From Lachnospira multipara ATCC 19207 (GTDB taxonomy: Bacteria > Bacillota > Clostridia > Lachnospirales > Lachnospiraceae), in assembly GCF_000424105.1 (NCBI RefSeq), contig NZ_AUJG01000013.1, positions 21,958 through 85,957 on the forward strand: DNA of 64,000 nucleotides. The letters run 5' to 3'. Each line of letters opens with the position of its first letter. Position 1 is the first letter of the stretch. Under the pieces are notes generated by a model that saw only the letters and a list, made by a program, of their open reading frames with translations, did not search any database and was not told the DNA's origin. Positions 16,325-25,025 of this stretch are shown here, in pieces. A program made the translations under genes and the position numbers.

Positions 16325-19300
16325 ATGAAGAAATTTATGAGACTTAGGTTAAAATGGAAGCTAACAATAGGAGCGATGTTAGCTGTTATTTTAGTGTGGG
16401 GAGCGATTTATATTGCTATTGGTGATACAAGTGTAAATCTCTCATTAAATGTGTCTACTCTCTCTATAACTGAAGGGTCAACTTCAACTGCCCTTTATAC
16501 ATCTACATTTTCAGGAACAGATGACAATTATGTAGATGCAACAGATCCCTCTCTTAATGGTCTAGCAAGCGTTAATAGACTTGTTTGGACTAGTTCTAAT
16601 TCTGGAGTAGTTGCTTTAGTAGATGATGATGGCGACTACGTGAATACAGTAGAAAAAACTATTAGACCAACTCTTTATGGAGCTAGTGCAGGTAAAGCAA
16701 CAGTTACAGTTTCTTATCATTCAAGGACTTATGATGAAAATGGTAGCATTGCCACAGATACTGTTGTTAAATCCGCTTCTGCCTCTGTAAATGTACCTAT
16801 AGAAGTTGAATTTTATGTTACTCGAGGCGGAATGGATGTTACAAATGAAAACTTCTATGAAATTGGCGATATTATTACCATTACAAGTAATACTTCAACT
16901 TCTAATCCTTTATTTATATCAACAACTTATGATACTAGTGGAAATGTGACAAGTGACGGAATAGTAGAACTAGTATCTTCAACTTATAATTCAGCAAGCC
17001 TTAAAGTAGTGGGTGGTGGTAAAACTGTAATTACTGCAAGAACTACTGATGGAGAGGGCGTGGAGGCTCTTTCAAAAAACTTTACTTGTGTGGGCGAAGT
17101 GAAATTCCTAGAAGGATCTACTTATGCTAATAGCCAGGGACACTATATTCAAACTTTAAGTTCTGGTCAGAAGTATATGATTTTAGATGATACTGATTTT
17201 AAGAGCTTTACTTATGAGACTGTGCCTTCAAATGTAACAACACCTACAAGTTCTGGTGTGGAATATAAAATTGATGATACAAGCATTGCAACAGTTACTG
17301 CAGGAGATGTTTGTGGCGTGGCAGCAGGAGTTACTAAGCTTTCTGCAGGTGTAACGGTTACTGATGTAAATGGAAATAGTACCTGGCTTACTTATGACAC
17401 AGTAAATATTGTTGTGCCTTTTAAGAAGCAAGGAGAAGAGACTACTACTTTAAATGTGGAGGATCAACTACAGCTATATACTAGTGGCTTGTCAAGTGAG
17501 GTAACCTGGTCTACTTCAAATACCTCTGTGCTTCAGGTAGATGCCTCTACAGGACTTGTAACAGCAACGGGCGCTGGAACTGCAATTATTTATGCTACAA
17601 GAACTCAGGATGAGTTATATACAACCTATAATCAGACCTATCAGTTATTATATACAATTACAGTAATTGACGATTTTGGACTAAGTACCACAACAGCCAC
17701 TTTAAATATAGGGGATTCCTTTGATTTAAAGGCCTTAGTAACTAATGAAGTAACTAAGGAGGATATTACTTATACAATCACCAATCAGGCAAATGATGCA
17801 GGGGTTGTGCCTACAGGTGATATTGTAACAGTAGTACAATCCGATGATGGTCTTACATTTACAGTAACAGGTGCCTCTGCCGGAACGACTCATATTAAGG
17901 TTATTCAAAATATTAATGGCGTTATTAAATCTGACACCTGCGTAGTTTATGTAACAACTCCAGTTGAGGGAATTTCCATTAATCCTTCAACTATAGATAT
18001 ACCAATTGGTACAACCTCTACAGTGCAATTAGAATTTACACCGGAGAGCCCAACTAATAATACAGTTTATTGGTTTACTTCAGATAGTAGTGTGGCAACT
18101 GTAACAGGAACTAGCTATACAGCAGATATTACCGGTGTAAAGGGTGGAACATGTACTATTTCAGTAATTTCACAAGATGGCCTTTATATGGCAAGCTGTA
18201 CTGTTAATGTAACAGTTGCAGTAACCGGCGTTAGCCTTAATGCTACTAGTGTGTCTACTAATCTTTCAGTAGGACAGTATCAATTAGTAGCAACAGTAAC
18301 ACCTTCTAATTCTGACGGTGTTAATAAAAATGTAACTTGGACATCATCAAATACTAGCGTAGCAACAGTTGATGAGAACGGTTTAGTAACATTTGTATCC
18401 TCAGGAAATGTAACTATCGTCTGCCAGACAGTAGAGGGTGGTTATCTTGCTATGTGTAATATTACAATTGCGATTCCTGTGGAATCTATTACTCTAAATC
18501 ATACAGATGAGATTCTCTCTATTGGAGATACTTTAACTATATCCGCCACAGTTCTTCCACAGACTGCAACAAACAGAGAAGTTAGCTGGTCTTCTACTAA
18601 TACTAGTGTTGCAACTGTAGATGAAAAGGGCGTTGTAACAGCAGTAGCTAGTGGTAGTGCCACAATCCTTTGTCAGTCAACGGATGGAACAGCCCTAGTT
18701 GAAACCTGTGCAATTTATGTAAAACAGCCAGTTACTTCTATTGAACTTACTACTACAGAAATTACAGTAAGAAAGGGACAGGTATTCTGGCTTTATGCAA
18801 CAGTCCTTCCTGAAAATGCAGATAATAAGACTCTTACTTGGACAAGTGCGAATTCAAATCTTGTTACTGTAGATTCAGATGGTAAGGTAACTGCCGTAGA
18901 GGCAACAGATGGCGCTGCCATTACAATTACATGTACCAATAACGACACAGGCATTTATGCAACCTGTAAGGTAACTGTAACCCAGCCAGTAACTGGAATT
19001 ACACTTAATTCATCTTATCAGGAATTATGGGTAGGATCAAAGTATGCTATCATTCCAACTATTGAACCAACTGATGCGGAAAATAAAAAAGTTACTTATC
19101 TTTCAAGTGATGAATCAGTAGCAAAAGTAGATGAAAATGGCGTAGTTACAGCAGTGGCTGGTGGTTCTTGTGTAATTGAAGTTACAACAGAGGAATGCTC
19201 TTTAACGGCGGCTTGCAACATCGTAGTATTTGAATATGTATCAACGGTAAGTTTAGATCAAAGCGAATTTTATATAAACGTAGGAGATAAGAAGAAAATC

Positions 19301-20215
19301 AATGCCACAGTGGGGGCCGACACAGCCACTACAAAGACGGTTTCTTGGACCTCATCTAATGATTCATATTGTAGTGTGGATTCTAATGGCTATATAACTG
19401 CTATTAGTCCTGGAAATGTAACTATTACAGCAACGGCAATTGATGGTAGTAGCGTTAGCGCAAGTTGTGTGGTACATGTGGTAAATCCTGTAACGGGAAT
19501 TAGTGTTAGTCCTTCTACTTCAAGAATATTAGTGGGAGACTCTGTCATTTTGTCAGCCAATATTAGTCCTTCTAATGCAACTGTACAAAATGTTACATGG
19601 ACAAGTTCAGATACAAGTATTGCTACAGTGGATGAACAGGGCGAAGTTATTGGTGTGGCAGCAGGTAAGGTTAAAATTACAGCTACTTCAACAGATGGCA
19701 ATGACGTAAAAGGCGTAGCATGGGTTTATGTCACAACCCCAATAAATATAACATCATTAAAGATTAACTCATCTAGTATCTATATGCTAAATGGTAAATC
19801 AAGACAGCTAAGTGTCATTGTAAGACCTGTAACAAATACAGATGCCTATAGCTGGTATTCATCAGATACCGGTATTGTAACAGTTAATCAAAATGGCCTT
19901 ATTACAACGGTAGGACCAGGAACTGCAGAAGTTTACGTAATGAGTGAAGGATCATCAGTTGAGGCTACTTGTACAGTTCACTCCCTTGCCCTTAGCTCAA
20001 CCTCTATAACTTTAGAGCAGTACGATAGCTATTATTTAACAGTTATAGGAAATGATGAAGGCAATACTGTTACTTGGAGAAGTACAAACCCAAGAGTTGC
20101 AACAGTAAATGATGATGGAACAATTGTTGCAAGAAAAGCAGGAACCTGTACTATAAAGGCAATTGTAGATAACAAAACTCTAAATTGCGTGGTACGTGTT
20201 ACAAATTTTAGATAG
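16325..20215 (+). CDS. Large surface protein with tandem Big_2 (bacterial Ig-like) domains
   Basis: A 1296-residue exported protein. The N-terminus is basic (MKKFMRLRLKWK) followed by one hydrophobic segment (about residues 13-30), acting as an uncleaved anchor or signal. Residues 35-540 contain irregular Ig-like material. From about residue 545 nine repeats of roughly 84 residues follow (starts near 545, 632, 718, 802, 887, 971, 1054, 1138, 1221), each with the Big_2 pattern 'PVTGISL.....I..G.....A.V.P..A....V.W.SS..S.A.VD..G.V.AV..G...I'. No LPXTG or other sorting signal is seen at the end (VRVTNFR). Such proteins are adhesins or cell-surface spacers. The sigma-28-like promoter suggests production together with flagella. 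Confidence 0.9.
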   Translation: MKKFMRLRLKWKLTIGAMLAVILVWGAIYIAIGDTSVNLSLNVSTLSITEGSTSTALYTSTFSGTDDNYVDATDPSLNGLASVNRLVWTSSNSGVVALVDDDGDYVNTVEKTIRPTLYGASAGKATVTVSYHSRTYDENGSIATDTVVKSASASVNVPIEVEFYVTRGGMDVTNENFYEIGDIITITSNTSTSNPLFISTTYDTSGNVTSDGIVELVSSTYNSASLKVVGGGKTVITARTTDGEGVEALSKNFTCVGEVKFLEGSTYANSQGHYIQTLSSGQKYMILDDTDFKSFTYETVPSNVTTPTSSGVEYKIDDTSIATVTAGDVCGVAAGVTKLSAGVTVTDVNGNSTWLTYDTVNIVVPFKKQGEETTTLNVEDQLQLYTSGLSSEVTWSTSNTSVLQVDASTGLVTATGAGTAIIYATRTQDELYTTYNQTYQLLYTITVIDDFGLSTTTATLNIGDSFDLKALVTNEVTKEDITYTITNQANDAGVVPTGDIVTVVQSDDGLTFTVTGASAGTTHIKVIQNINGVIKSDTCVVYVTTPVEGISINPSTIDIPIGTTSTVQLEFTPESPTNNTVYWFTSDSSVATVTGTSYTADITGVKGGTCTISVISQDGLYMASCTVNVTVAVTGVSLNATSVSTNLSVGQYQLVATVTPSNSDGVNKNVTWTSSNTSVATVDENGLVTFVSSGNVTIVCQTVEGGYLAMCNITIAIPVESITLNHTDEILSIGDTLTISATVLPQTATNREVSWSSTNTSVATVDEKGVVTAVASGSATILCQSTDGTALVETCAIYVKQPVTSIELTTTEITVRKGQVFWLYATVLPENADNKTLTWTSANSNLVTVDSDGKVTAVEATDGAAITITCTNNDTGIYATCKVTVTQPVTGITLNSSYQELWVGSKYAIIPTIEPTDAENKKVTYLSSDESVAKVDENGVVTAVAGGSCVIEVTTEECSLTAACNIVVFEYVSTVSLDQSEFYINVGDKKKINATVGADTATTKTVSWTSSNDSYCSVDSNGYITAISPGNVTITATAIDGSSVSASCVVHVVNPVTGISVSPSTSRILVGDSVILSANISPSNATVQNVTWTSSDTSIATVDEQGEVIGVAAGKVKITATSTDGNDVKGVAWVYVTTPINITSLKINSSSIYMLNGKSRQLSVIVRPVTNTDAYSWYSSDTGIVTVNQNGLITTVGPGTAEVYVMSEGSSVEATCTVHSLALSSTSITLEQYDSYYLTVIGNDEGNTVTWRSTNPRVATVNDDGTIVARKAGTCTIKAIVDNKTLNCVVRVTNFR

Positions 20216-20266
20216 TTTAAGCATACTTTATTTCAAAGACACAATTTGGACACAATTTAAAATTAG

Positions 20267-20303
20267 TATAATAGACAGATAGCAAAGTTAATTCTTTCTA
20301 TCT
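20267..20303 (+). promoter_or_regulatory. TATAAT box followed by a hairpin, possible short transcript start
   Basis: TATAAT (20267-20272) has a poor -35 (TTGGAC at 15 bases). Immediately downstream AGATAGCAAAG (20277-20287) pairs with CTTTCTATCT (20294-20303), leaving one bulged C. The terminator at 20326-20358 follows within 25 bases, so a transcript of about 80 bases is possible. Confidence 0.35.
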
Positions 20304-20325
20304 CCCCCTCATATTTTTATTTTTT

Positions 20326-20358
20326 AAGGAGATGCTTGCACACGCATCTCCTTTTTTT
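20326..20358 (+). terminator. Intrinsic terminator
   Basis: AAGGAGATGC (20326-20335) and GCATCTCCTT (20344-20353) form a 10-bp stem with an 8-base loop and a T run. It ends the Big_2 gene and would also end any transcript from 20267. Confidence 0.9.
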
Positions 20359-20368
20359 ACGCCCTGTC

Positions 20369-20397
20369 TTGCGAAAATCCCCCATTTATGCTAAACT
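20369..20397 (+). promoter_or_regulatory. Probable promoter of the TPR protein gene
   Basis: TTGCGA (20369-20374) and TAAACT (20392-20397) with 17-base spacing, lying between the terminator and the GGAGG site of the gene at 20428. Confidence 0.45.
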
Positions 20398-20427
20398 TAA
20401 AAAGTTAAATTCATTGGAGGAATTATT

Positions 20428-22044
20428 ATGTCAGACAATAATAATAAGAATTTTGATAATGACTTAAATGCTAAGACACAGGTCATTAACAACAAGAGGG
20501 TAAGGGAAGAAATTAATGATTTAGAAGCCACTAAGCAGATTAATAGTGGTGAGATAAATAAGATTTTGAGTGAGAATGGCAAGAATATTGCTGATAATAT
20601 AAAGACCCTTGATAGTAACAATCAAAGATCAATTGATGAAGAGATAGAAGATTCTATTAAGAAGATGGTAGCAGAGGAAACTTCTGTTGCTAGGGCTTAC
20701 ATGGATTTAGGTAAAACGGAGAGCTTAAAGTATCAGCCAGATATTAAGTTAGTTGATGATGTGGATGATACTAAGATAATTAATCCTGATGATACAGTAG
20801 TTGTGCCAGAGGATAAGAAGAAAAAGCTAGATAAGAAAACTAAGTATACAATTATTGCGATTGCAGCAACAGTAGTTATTTTACTAGCGGTAATTATTAG
20901 CGTGGCAATTATTAATAACAATTCTACTAAGAAAAGTTATAGCTATAATTACGATAAAGGTATGGAATACTATAATGATGGTGATTACTCTAAGGCCACA
21001 AGTTATTTAAAGACAGCAAGCCTTACATCAAAGGGTAAGACAAATCTTGAACTTAAGATGGCTCTTTATGAGTGCTATTATAAGCTTGAAGATTATGATA
21101 GTGCCATTGAAACTTTAAAAGATATTTTATCTTATGATGATGAATATTATAAGGCGATTACAGCCCTTGCAAAGCTTTATGCAAAGCTAGAGGATGGCGA
21201 ATCTCTTACAGAACTTATTAATACATATAAAGATACTTCTATGAAGAAGTATATAGAAAGTTATATTGTAAATGCACCTACAGCAAATAAAGAAGCAGGT
21301 GAGTACGATGAAGACATTGAGCTAACTCTTGAATCTTCAGATTCTAATACTACAATATATTACACAGTTGATGGCAGTGAGCCAACAACAAAGAGTACAC
21401 AATATGACGGAACAGCTATTAAGATAAGCACAGGGACTACAACAATTAAGGCAATTGCCGTTGATGATATTGGAGTTGTAAGTGATACCTTCAGCGCTGA
21501 ATACATTTTAGTATATGGAAAACCAGATGCACCAGATATTTCACCAAGTTCCGGCACATATGCACAGGGACAGGTTTTCTCTATAACTAATATTCCAGAG
21601 GGTGCTACAGCTTACTACACACTTGATGGCTCAACACCAACAACTTCAAGCACTGTCTACACTGATGAGGTAGAGCTTCCAGTTGGAAATATTGTGGTTT
21701 CAGCAATTATTGTTAGCGAACATGAGCAGACAAGCTCAGTGACAAAGAGAAATTACGTGATAAGCGCCAGTGCTTCATATACTAGAGCGGAGTGTCTTTC
21801 ATTTTTACAGGACAAGCTAGTAAATAAGGGCGTACTTACATCCTCATCTAAGCTTGCCAATGGCAATGCTGCCGACTTTAGCTATGTTTCGAATACACAG
21901 GTAGATAGCATATCTATGTACATTTTCAAATTAATAGACAAGCAGACTTCACAGGTGATTGGCACTTACGGAGTTTCTATTAATTACGGTACTGTCTACA
22001 TTATTTCAGGCTCTGAAGGTAGCTATAGTTCTAGCGTACTTTAG
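20428..22044 (+). CDS. Membrane-anchored TPR protein with chitobiase/hexosaminidase C-terminal-like repeats
   Basis: A 538-residue protein. Residues 1 to about 135 are a charged cytoplasmic part, and one transmembrane segment lies at about 139-162. Outside, a TPR-like region follows (about 170-275, with phrases KGMEYYNDGDYSKATSYLKT and ALYECYYKLEDYDSAIETLK). Two CHB_HEX_C-type beta domains come next (about 281-360 and 366-450, marked by YYTVDGSEPTT and YYTLDGSTPTT) and then an unassigned end domain. These features point to a cell-envelope protein for binding or assembly; the substrate is unknown. A GGAGG site precedes the start. It follows the Big_2 protein gene on the same strand but has its own promoter. 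Confidence 0.85.
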   Translation: MSDNNNKNFDNDLNAKTQVINNKRVREEINDLEATKQINSGEINKILSENGKNIADNIKTLDSNNQRSIDEEIEDSIKKMVAEETSVARAYMDLGKTESLKYQPDIKLVDDVDDTKIINPDDTVVVPEDKKKKLDKKTKYTIIAIAATVVILLAVIISVAIINNNSTKKSYSYNYDKGMEYYNDGDYSKATSYLKTASLTSKGKTNLELKMALYECYYKLEDYDSAIETLKDILSYDDEYYKAITALAKLYAKLEDGESLTELINTYKDTSMKKYIESYIVNAPTANKEAGEYDEDIELTLESSDSNTTIYYTVDGSEPTTKSTQYDGTAIKISTGTTTIKAIAVDDIGVVSDTFSAEYILVYGKPDAPDISPSSGTYAQGQVFSITNIPEGATAYYTLDGSTPTTSSTVYTDEVELPVGNIVVSAIIVSEHEQTSSVTKRNYVISASASYTRAECLSFLQDKLVNKGVLTSSSKLANGNAADFSYVSNTQVDSISMYIFKLIDKQTSQVIGTYGVSINYGTVYIISGSEGSYSSSVL

Positions 22045-22300
22045 TTTTGTAAGAATAGTTTTGAATAAAAAGGACATGAAAGATTTTTGAAAGAATGAGA
22101 CATTTTCTTTTGAAATAATGAGACATTTTCCCTTTGAAAATGTAAAGCTAAATAAAGTTTAAATTAGACCATGAGTTTTACTAAATCATACATTTAATCA
22201 ATGTTTGACCATTTGGTAATTCTTATGGTCTTTTTGTTTAAAAGTTTGCTAACTAGACAAAGGTTTTTTATTAAAATGGAACAAAAAAATAGTTGATTTC
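22045..22300. other. Intergenic region with short direct repeat and a likely terminator
   Basis: AATGAGACATTTTC occurs at 22094-22107 and 22117-22130, a direct repeat of 23-base period. A two-part hairpin follows: AGACCAT (22166-22172) with ATGGTCT (22225-22231), and inside it ACTAAAT (22180-22186) with ATTTGGT (22211-22217). It is followed by five T residues and probably terminates the preceding gene. No gene is seen. Confidence 0.5.
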
Positions 22301-22302
22301 AT

Positions 22303-22331
22303 TTGACACAAACTTAACAATTAGTTAAAAT
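22303..22331 (+). promoter_or_regulatory. Strong promoter of the nfnAB pair
   Basis: TTGACA (22303-22308) and TAAAAT (22326-22331) spaced by 17 bases. The expected transcript start near 22338 lies on the in-frame ATG at 22337, so that ATG cannot be a practical start. Confidence 0.8.
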
Positions 22332-22411
22332 TATAAATGGTAGTAAATGAGAAGTTTTATCAACTTTCCATTGAGCTTATTATGAGAAAATTTAGGAAAG
22401 GGGTACAAATT

Positions 22412-23302
22412 ATGTACAAGATTCTTAAGGCAGAAAATATAGCGGATAAGATTTATCTAATGGATGTAGAAGCTCCAAGAGTGGCATCCCATTGTGAACC
22501 TGGCCAGTTCGTAATTGTAAAGATGGATGAGAAGGGAGAAAGAATACCTCTTACAATTTGTGATTACGATAGAGAAAAGGGTACAATTACAATCGTATTC
22601 CAGACAGTTGGTGCATCTACAGAGAAGATGGCTAAATTAAAGGCAGGAGATTCTTTCCAGGATTTTGTAGGTCCACTTGGCCGCCCATCTGAAATGGTTG
22701 AGGAAGATTTAGAAGAATTAAAGAAAAAGAAGATCGTATTTGTAGCAGGTGGTGTTGGTACTGCGCCTGTATTCCCACAGGTTAAGTGGTTATATGCTCA
22801 TGGTATTGAGTGTGATGTTATCGTTGGTGCTAAGAATAAGGATTTAATCATCTTAGAGGACGAGTTAAGAGCAATTGCAGGGGACAATTTATACATCACA
22901 ACAGATGACGGCAGCTATGTCAGAAAGGGCATGGGTACTGACGTATTAAAGGATTTAGTTAACAATCAGGGTAAGAAGTATGATAGATGTATTGCTATTG
23001 GACCACTTATCATGATGAAATTTGTATGTCTCCTTACAAAGGAATTAGGAATTCCTACAATAGTTTCTATGAACCCAATTATGGTAGATGGAACAGGTAT
23101 GTGTGGCGCATGTCGTCTTCAGGTTGGAGATGAGATTAAATTTGCTTGTGTTGATGGACCAGAATTTGATGGCCATTTAGTAGATTTTGATCAGGCTATG
23201 AAGAGACAGCAGACATATAAGACAGAAGAAGGAAGAGCAATGCTTAAGCTTCAGGAGGGTGATACACACCACGGTGGCTGTGGCAATTGCGGTAACGACT
23301 AA
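22412..23302 (+). CDS. nfnA: NfnA-like ferredoxin-NAD(P)+ reductase subunit (FAD/NAD and 2Fe-2S)
   Basis: A 296-residue protein of the dihydroorotate dehydrogenase electron-transfer subunit type. It has a FAD-binding barrel (PGQFVIVKMDEKGERIPLTICD), a nucleotide-binding region (VAGGVGTAPVFPQ), and a C-terminal 2Fe-2S cysteine cluster (GMCGACRLQVGDEIKFACVDG). An extra cysteine-rich tail (HHGGCGNCGND) is unusual and worth noting. With NfnB it would carry out the flavin-based bifurcating reaction NADH + reduced ferredoxin + 2 NADP+. The start at 22412 was chosen for a GGAAAGGGG site 8 bases upstream and because the longer reading starts at the promoter's +1. It is 42 bases from its partner. Confidence 0.88.
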   Translation: MYKILKAENIADKIYLMDVEAPRVASHCEPGQFVIVKMDEKGERIPLTICDYDREKGTITIVFQTVGASTEKMAKLKAGDSFQDFVGPLGRPSEMVEEDLEELKKKKIVFVAGGVGTAPVFPQVKWLYAHGIECDVIVGAKNKDLIILEDELRAIAGDNLYITTDDGSYVRKGMGTDVLKDLVNNQGKKYDRCIAIGPLIMMKFVCLLTKELGIPTIVSMNPIMVDGTGMCGACRLQVGDEIKFACVDGPEFDGHLVDFDQAMKRQQTYKTEEGRAMLKLQEGDTHHGGCGNCGND

Positions 23303-23344
23303 TTTGTCAGATTGATATAGAAACACTATTATTGGAGGTTAAAT

Positions 23345-24730
23345 ATGGACGTAATGAAGAAAGTTCCAGTTAGAGAGCAAGACCCTAACGTTAGAAATAA
23401 GAATTTTGATGAAGTATGTCTTGGCTATAATTTAGAAGAAGCTAAGGCTGAGGCAAGCAGATGCTTAAACTGTAAGAATGCTAGATGTATCCAGGGTTGT
23501 CCTGTATCAATTAACATTCCTAAGTTTATTGCAGAGGTTAAAGAAGGAAATATCGCTGAGGCTTATAATGTAATTAGTGAATCTTCAGCACTTCCAGCTG
23601 TTTGTGGTAGAGTTTGCCCACAGGAATCACAATGCGAAGGCGTTTGTGTAAGAGGTATTAAGGGCGAGTCGGTTTCAATCGGTAAGTTAGAGAGATTTGT
23701 AGCTGACTGGGCTAGAGAAAATGGCATCACACCTAAGGGTGCAGATAAGAAAAACGGCAAGAAGGTAGCTGTTATTGGTTCAGGTCCTTCAGGCCTTACA
23801 TGTGCTGGTGACCTTGCAAAGCTTGGTTATGATGTAACAATTTTTGAAGCTCTTCATGAAGCCGGCGGCGTTTTAGTTTACGGTATTCCAGAATTCCGTT
23901 TACCAAAGCAGACTGTTGTGGCAGCAGAAGTTGAGAATGTTAAGAAGCTTGGCGTTAAGATTGAAACTAACGTAGTTATTGGTCGTTCAATGACAATTGA
24001 TCAGTTATTAAACGATGAAGGTTTCGATGCAGTTTACATCGGTTCCGGTGCTGGTCTTCCAAGATTTATGGGTATCCCTGGTGAAAATGCTAACGAAGTA
24101 TTCTCAGCTAACGAATACCTTACAAGAAGTAACTTAATGAAGGCTTTCGATGATGAATATGATACTCCAATTGCTAGATTTAAGAAGGTTGCAGTAGTTG
24201 GTGGCGGTAATGTTGCTATGGATGCTGCAAGAACAGCTCTTAGACTTGGCGCTGAAGTACATGTAATTTATAGACGTTCCCTTGAAGAACTTCCAGCAAG
24301 AGCTGAAGAAGTACATCATGCTAAGGAAGAGGGAATCATCTTTGACTTATTACAGAACCCAACAGAGATCCTTACAGATGACAAGGGTAATGTAACAGGT
24401 ATCAAGGTTATTAAGATGGAACTTGGTGAGCCAGATGAATCAGGCAGAAGAAGACCAATCGAAATCCCAGGCTCAGAATATGAGATGGATGTAGATGCAG
24501 TTATCATGTCTCTTGGTACATCTCCAAACCCACTTATTTCATCAACAACTAAGGGCCTTGAGATTAATAAGAGAAAATGTATCGTAGCCGAAGAAGAAAC
24601 AGGTAAGACTTCAAAGACAGCTGTTTACGCTGGTGGTGATGCCGTAACAGGCGCAGCTACAGTAATCCTTGCAATGGGTGCTGGTAAGGCAGGCGCAAAG
24701 GGTATCCACGAATTCTTATCAAACAACTAA
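23345..24730 (+). CDS. nfnB: NfnB-like NADPH-dependent ferredoxin/glutamate synthase small-chain family protein
   Basis: A 461-residue iron-sulfur flavoprotein. The N-terminus holds two 4Fe-4S motifs (CLNCKNARCIQGCP and CGRVCPQESQCEGVC), then a FAD site (AVIGSGPSGLTCAGDL, about residue 140) and an NADPH site (VAVVGGGNVAMDAARTALRLG, about residue 280). The family is also annotated as glutamate synthase small chain (GltA), but there is no large GltB chain here and the NfnA neighbour fits the bifurcating transhydrogenase. It would act in the cytoplasm, linking Rnf-reducible ferredoxin pools to NADPH. Confidence 0.88.
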   Translation: MDVMKKVPVREQDPNVRNKNFDEVCLGYNLEEAKAEASRCLNCKNARCIQGCPVSINIPKFIAEVKEGNIAEAYNVISESSALPAVCGRVCPQESQCEGVCVRGIKGESVSIGKLERFVADWARENGITPKGADKKNGKKVAVIGSGPSGLTCAGDLAKLGYDVTIFEALHEAGGVLVYGIPEFRLPKQTVVAAEVENVKKLGVKIETNVVIGRSMTIDQLLNDEGFDAVYIGSGAGLPRFMGIPGENANEVFSANEYLTRSNLMKAFDDEYDTPIARFKKVAVVGGGNVAMDAARTALRLGAEVHVIYRRSLEELPARAEEVHHAKEEGIIFDLLQNPTEILTDDKGNVTGIKVIKMELGEPDESGRRRPIEIPGSEYEMDVDAVIMSLGTSPNPLISSTTKGLEINKRKCIVAEEETGKTSKTAVYAGGDAVTGAATVILAMGAGKAGAKGIHEFLSNN

Positions 24731-24759
24731 ATCATAATTGTAGGCGCAATTTATATATG

Positions 24760-24790
24760 AGAGGTGTGGCGAAAGCCGCACCTCTTTTTT
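24760..24790 (+). terminator. Intrinsic terminator after nfnB
   Basis: AGAGGTGTGGC (24760-24770) and GCCGCACCTCT (24775-24785) with a GAAA tetraloop and a T run; one G-T pair. Confidence 0.93.
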
Positions 24791-24800
24791 GTTTGAGAAG

Positions 24801-25024
24801 TGGGGGAGTTGAAAGCAAGTGAATAAGGCCACTATGCTAAAAAACTCCTATCATGGACCTCTTTTAGAAACTTTCGGGCTTCCTGTGCCTAGAAACCCTA
24901 ATTACCATGAGAAAAAGCACAGAATAGAGCTCATAGGAAGAAATCAATGAGCCTTAAGAAATTAGAATTGAAAAACTTAGTGTGTGACTATTTTTAGTTA
25001 ATATTGATAAGTTGACCACTCCCC
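24801..25024 (-). ncRNA. Possible structured RNA in the 3' region of thiN
   Basis: On the minus strand this stretch has nested complementary segments: TCCTAT/ATAGGA, CTGTGC/GCACAG and GAGCTCT against AGAGGTC (one mismatch). It ends in six T (complement 24838-24843), as a large terminator-like structure would. In addition AGTGGGG near 24800-24806 can pair with CCCCACT near 25020, closing the whole 220-base stretch. It could be a long 3' untranslated structure of thiN or a separate RNA. It matches no RNA family I recognise, including 6S RNA. Confidence 0.25.
24819..24950 (+). CDS. Candidate 43-residue small protein (GTG start), uncertain
   Basis: A GTG-started frame reads to TGA, with an internal ATG at 24834. 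The product is rich in Pro, Gly, His and charged residues (for example GPLLETFGLPVPRNPNYHEK), a composition that looks protein-like for this AT-rich genome. GGGGGAG at 24802-24808 lies about 10 bases before the GTG. It falls after the nfnB terminator with no clear promoter, and overlaps a region that can also be read as a structured minus-strand RNA. It may be a real small protein, a remnant, or chance. I do not recognise the family. Confidence 0.3.
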   Translation: MNKATMLKNSYHGPLLETFGLPVPRNPNYHEKKHRIELIGRNQ

Positions 25025-25025
25025 A

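Noticed and set aside
22337..22411. N-terminal extension of NfnA from ATG at 22337
   Set aside because: The ATG coincides with the expected transcription start of a strong promoter and lacks a ribosome binding site.
24791..25025. 6S RNA or other known housekeeping RNA
   Set aside because: End complementarity exists, but the open central bubble and conserved 6S features were not found.
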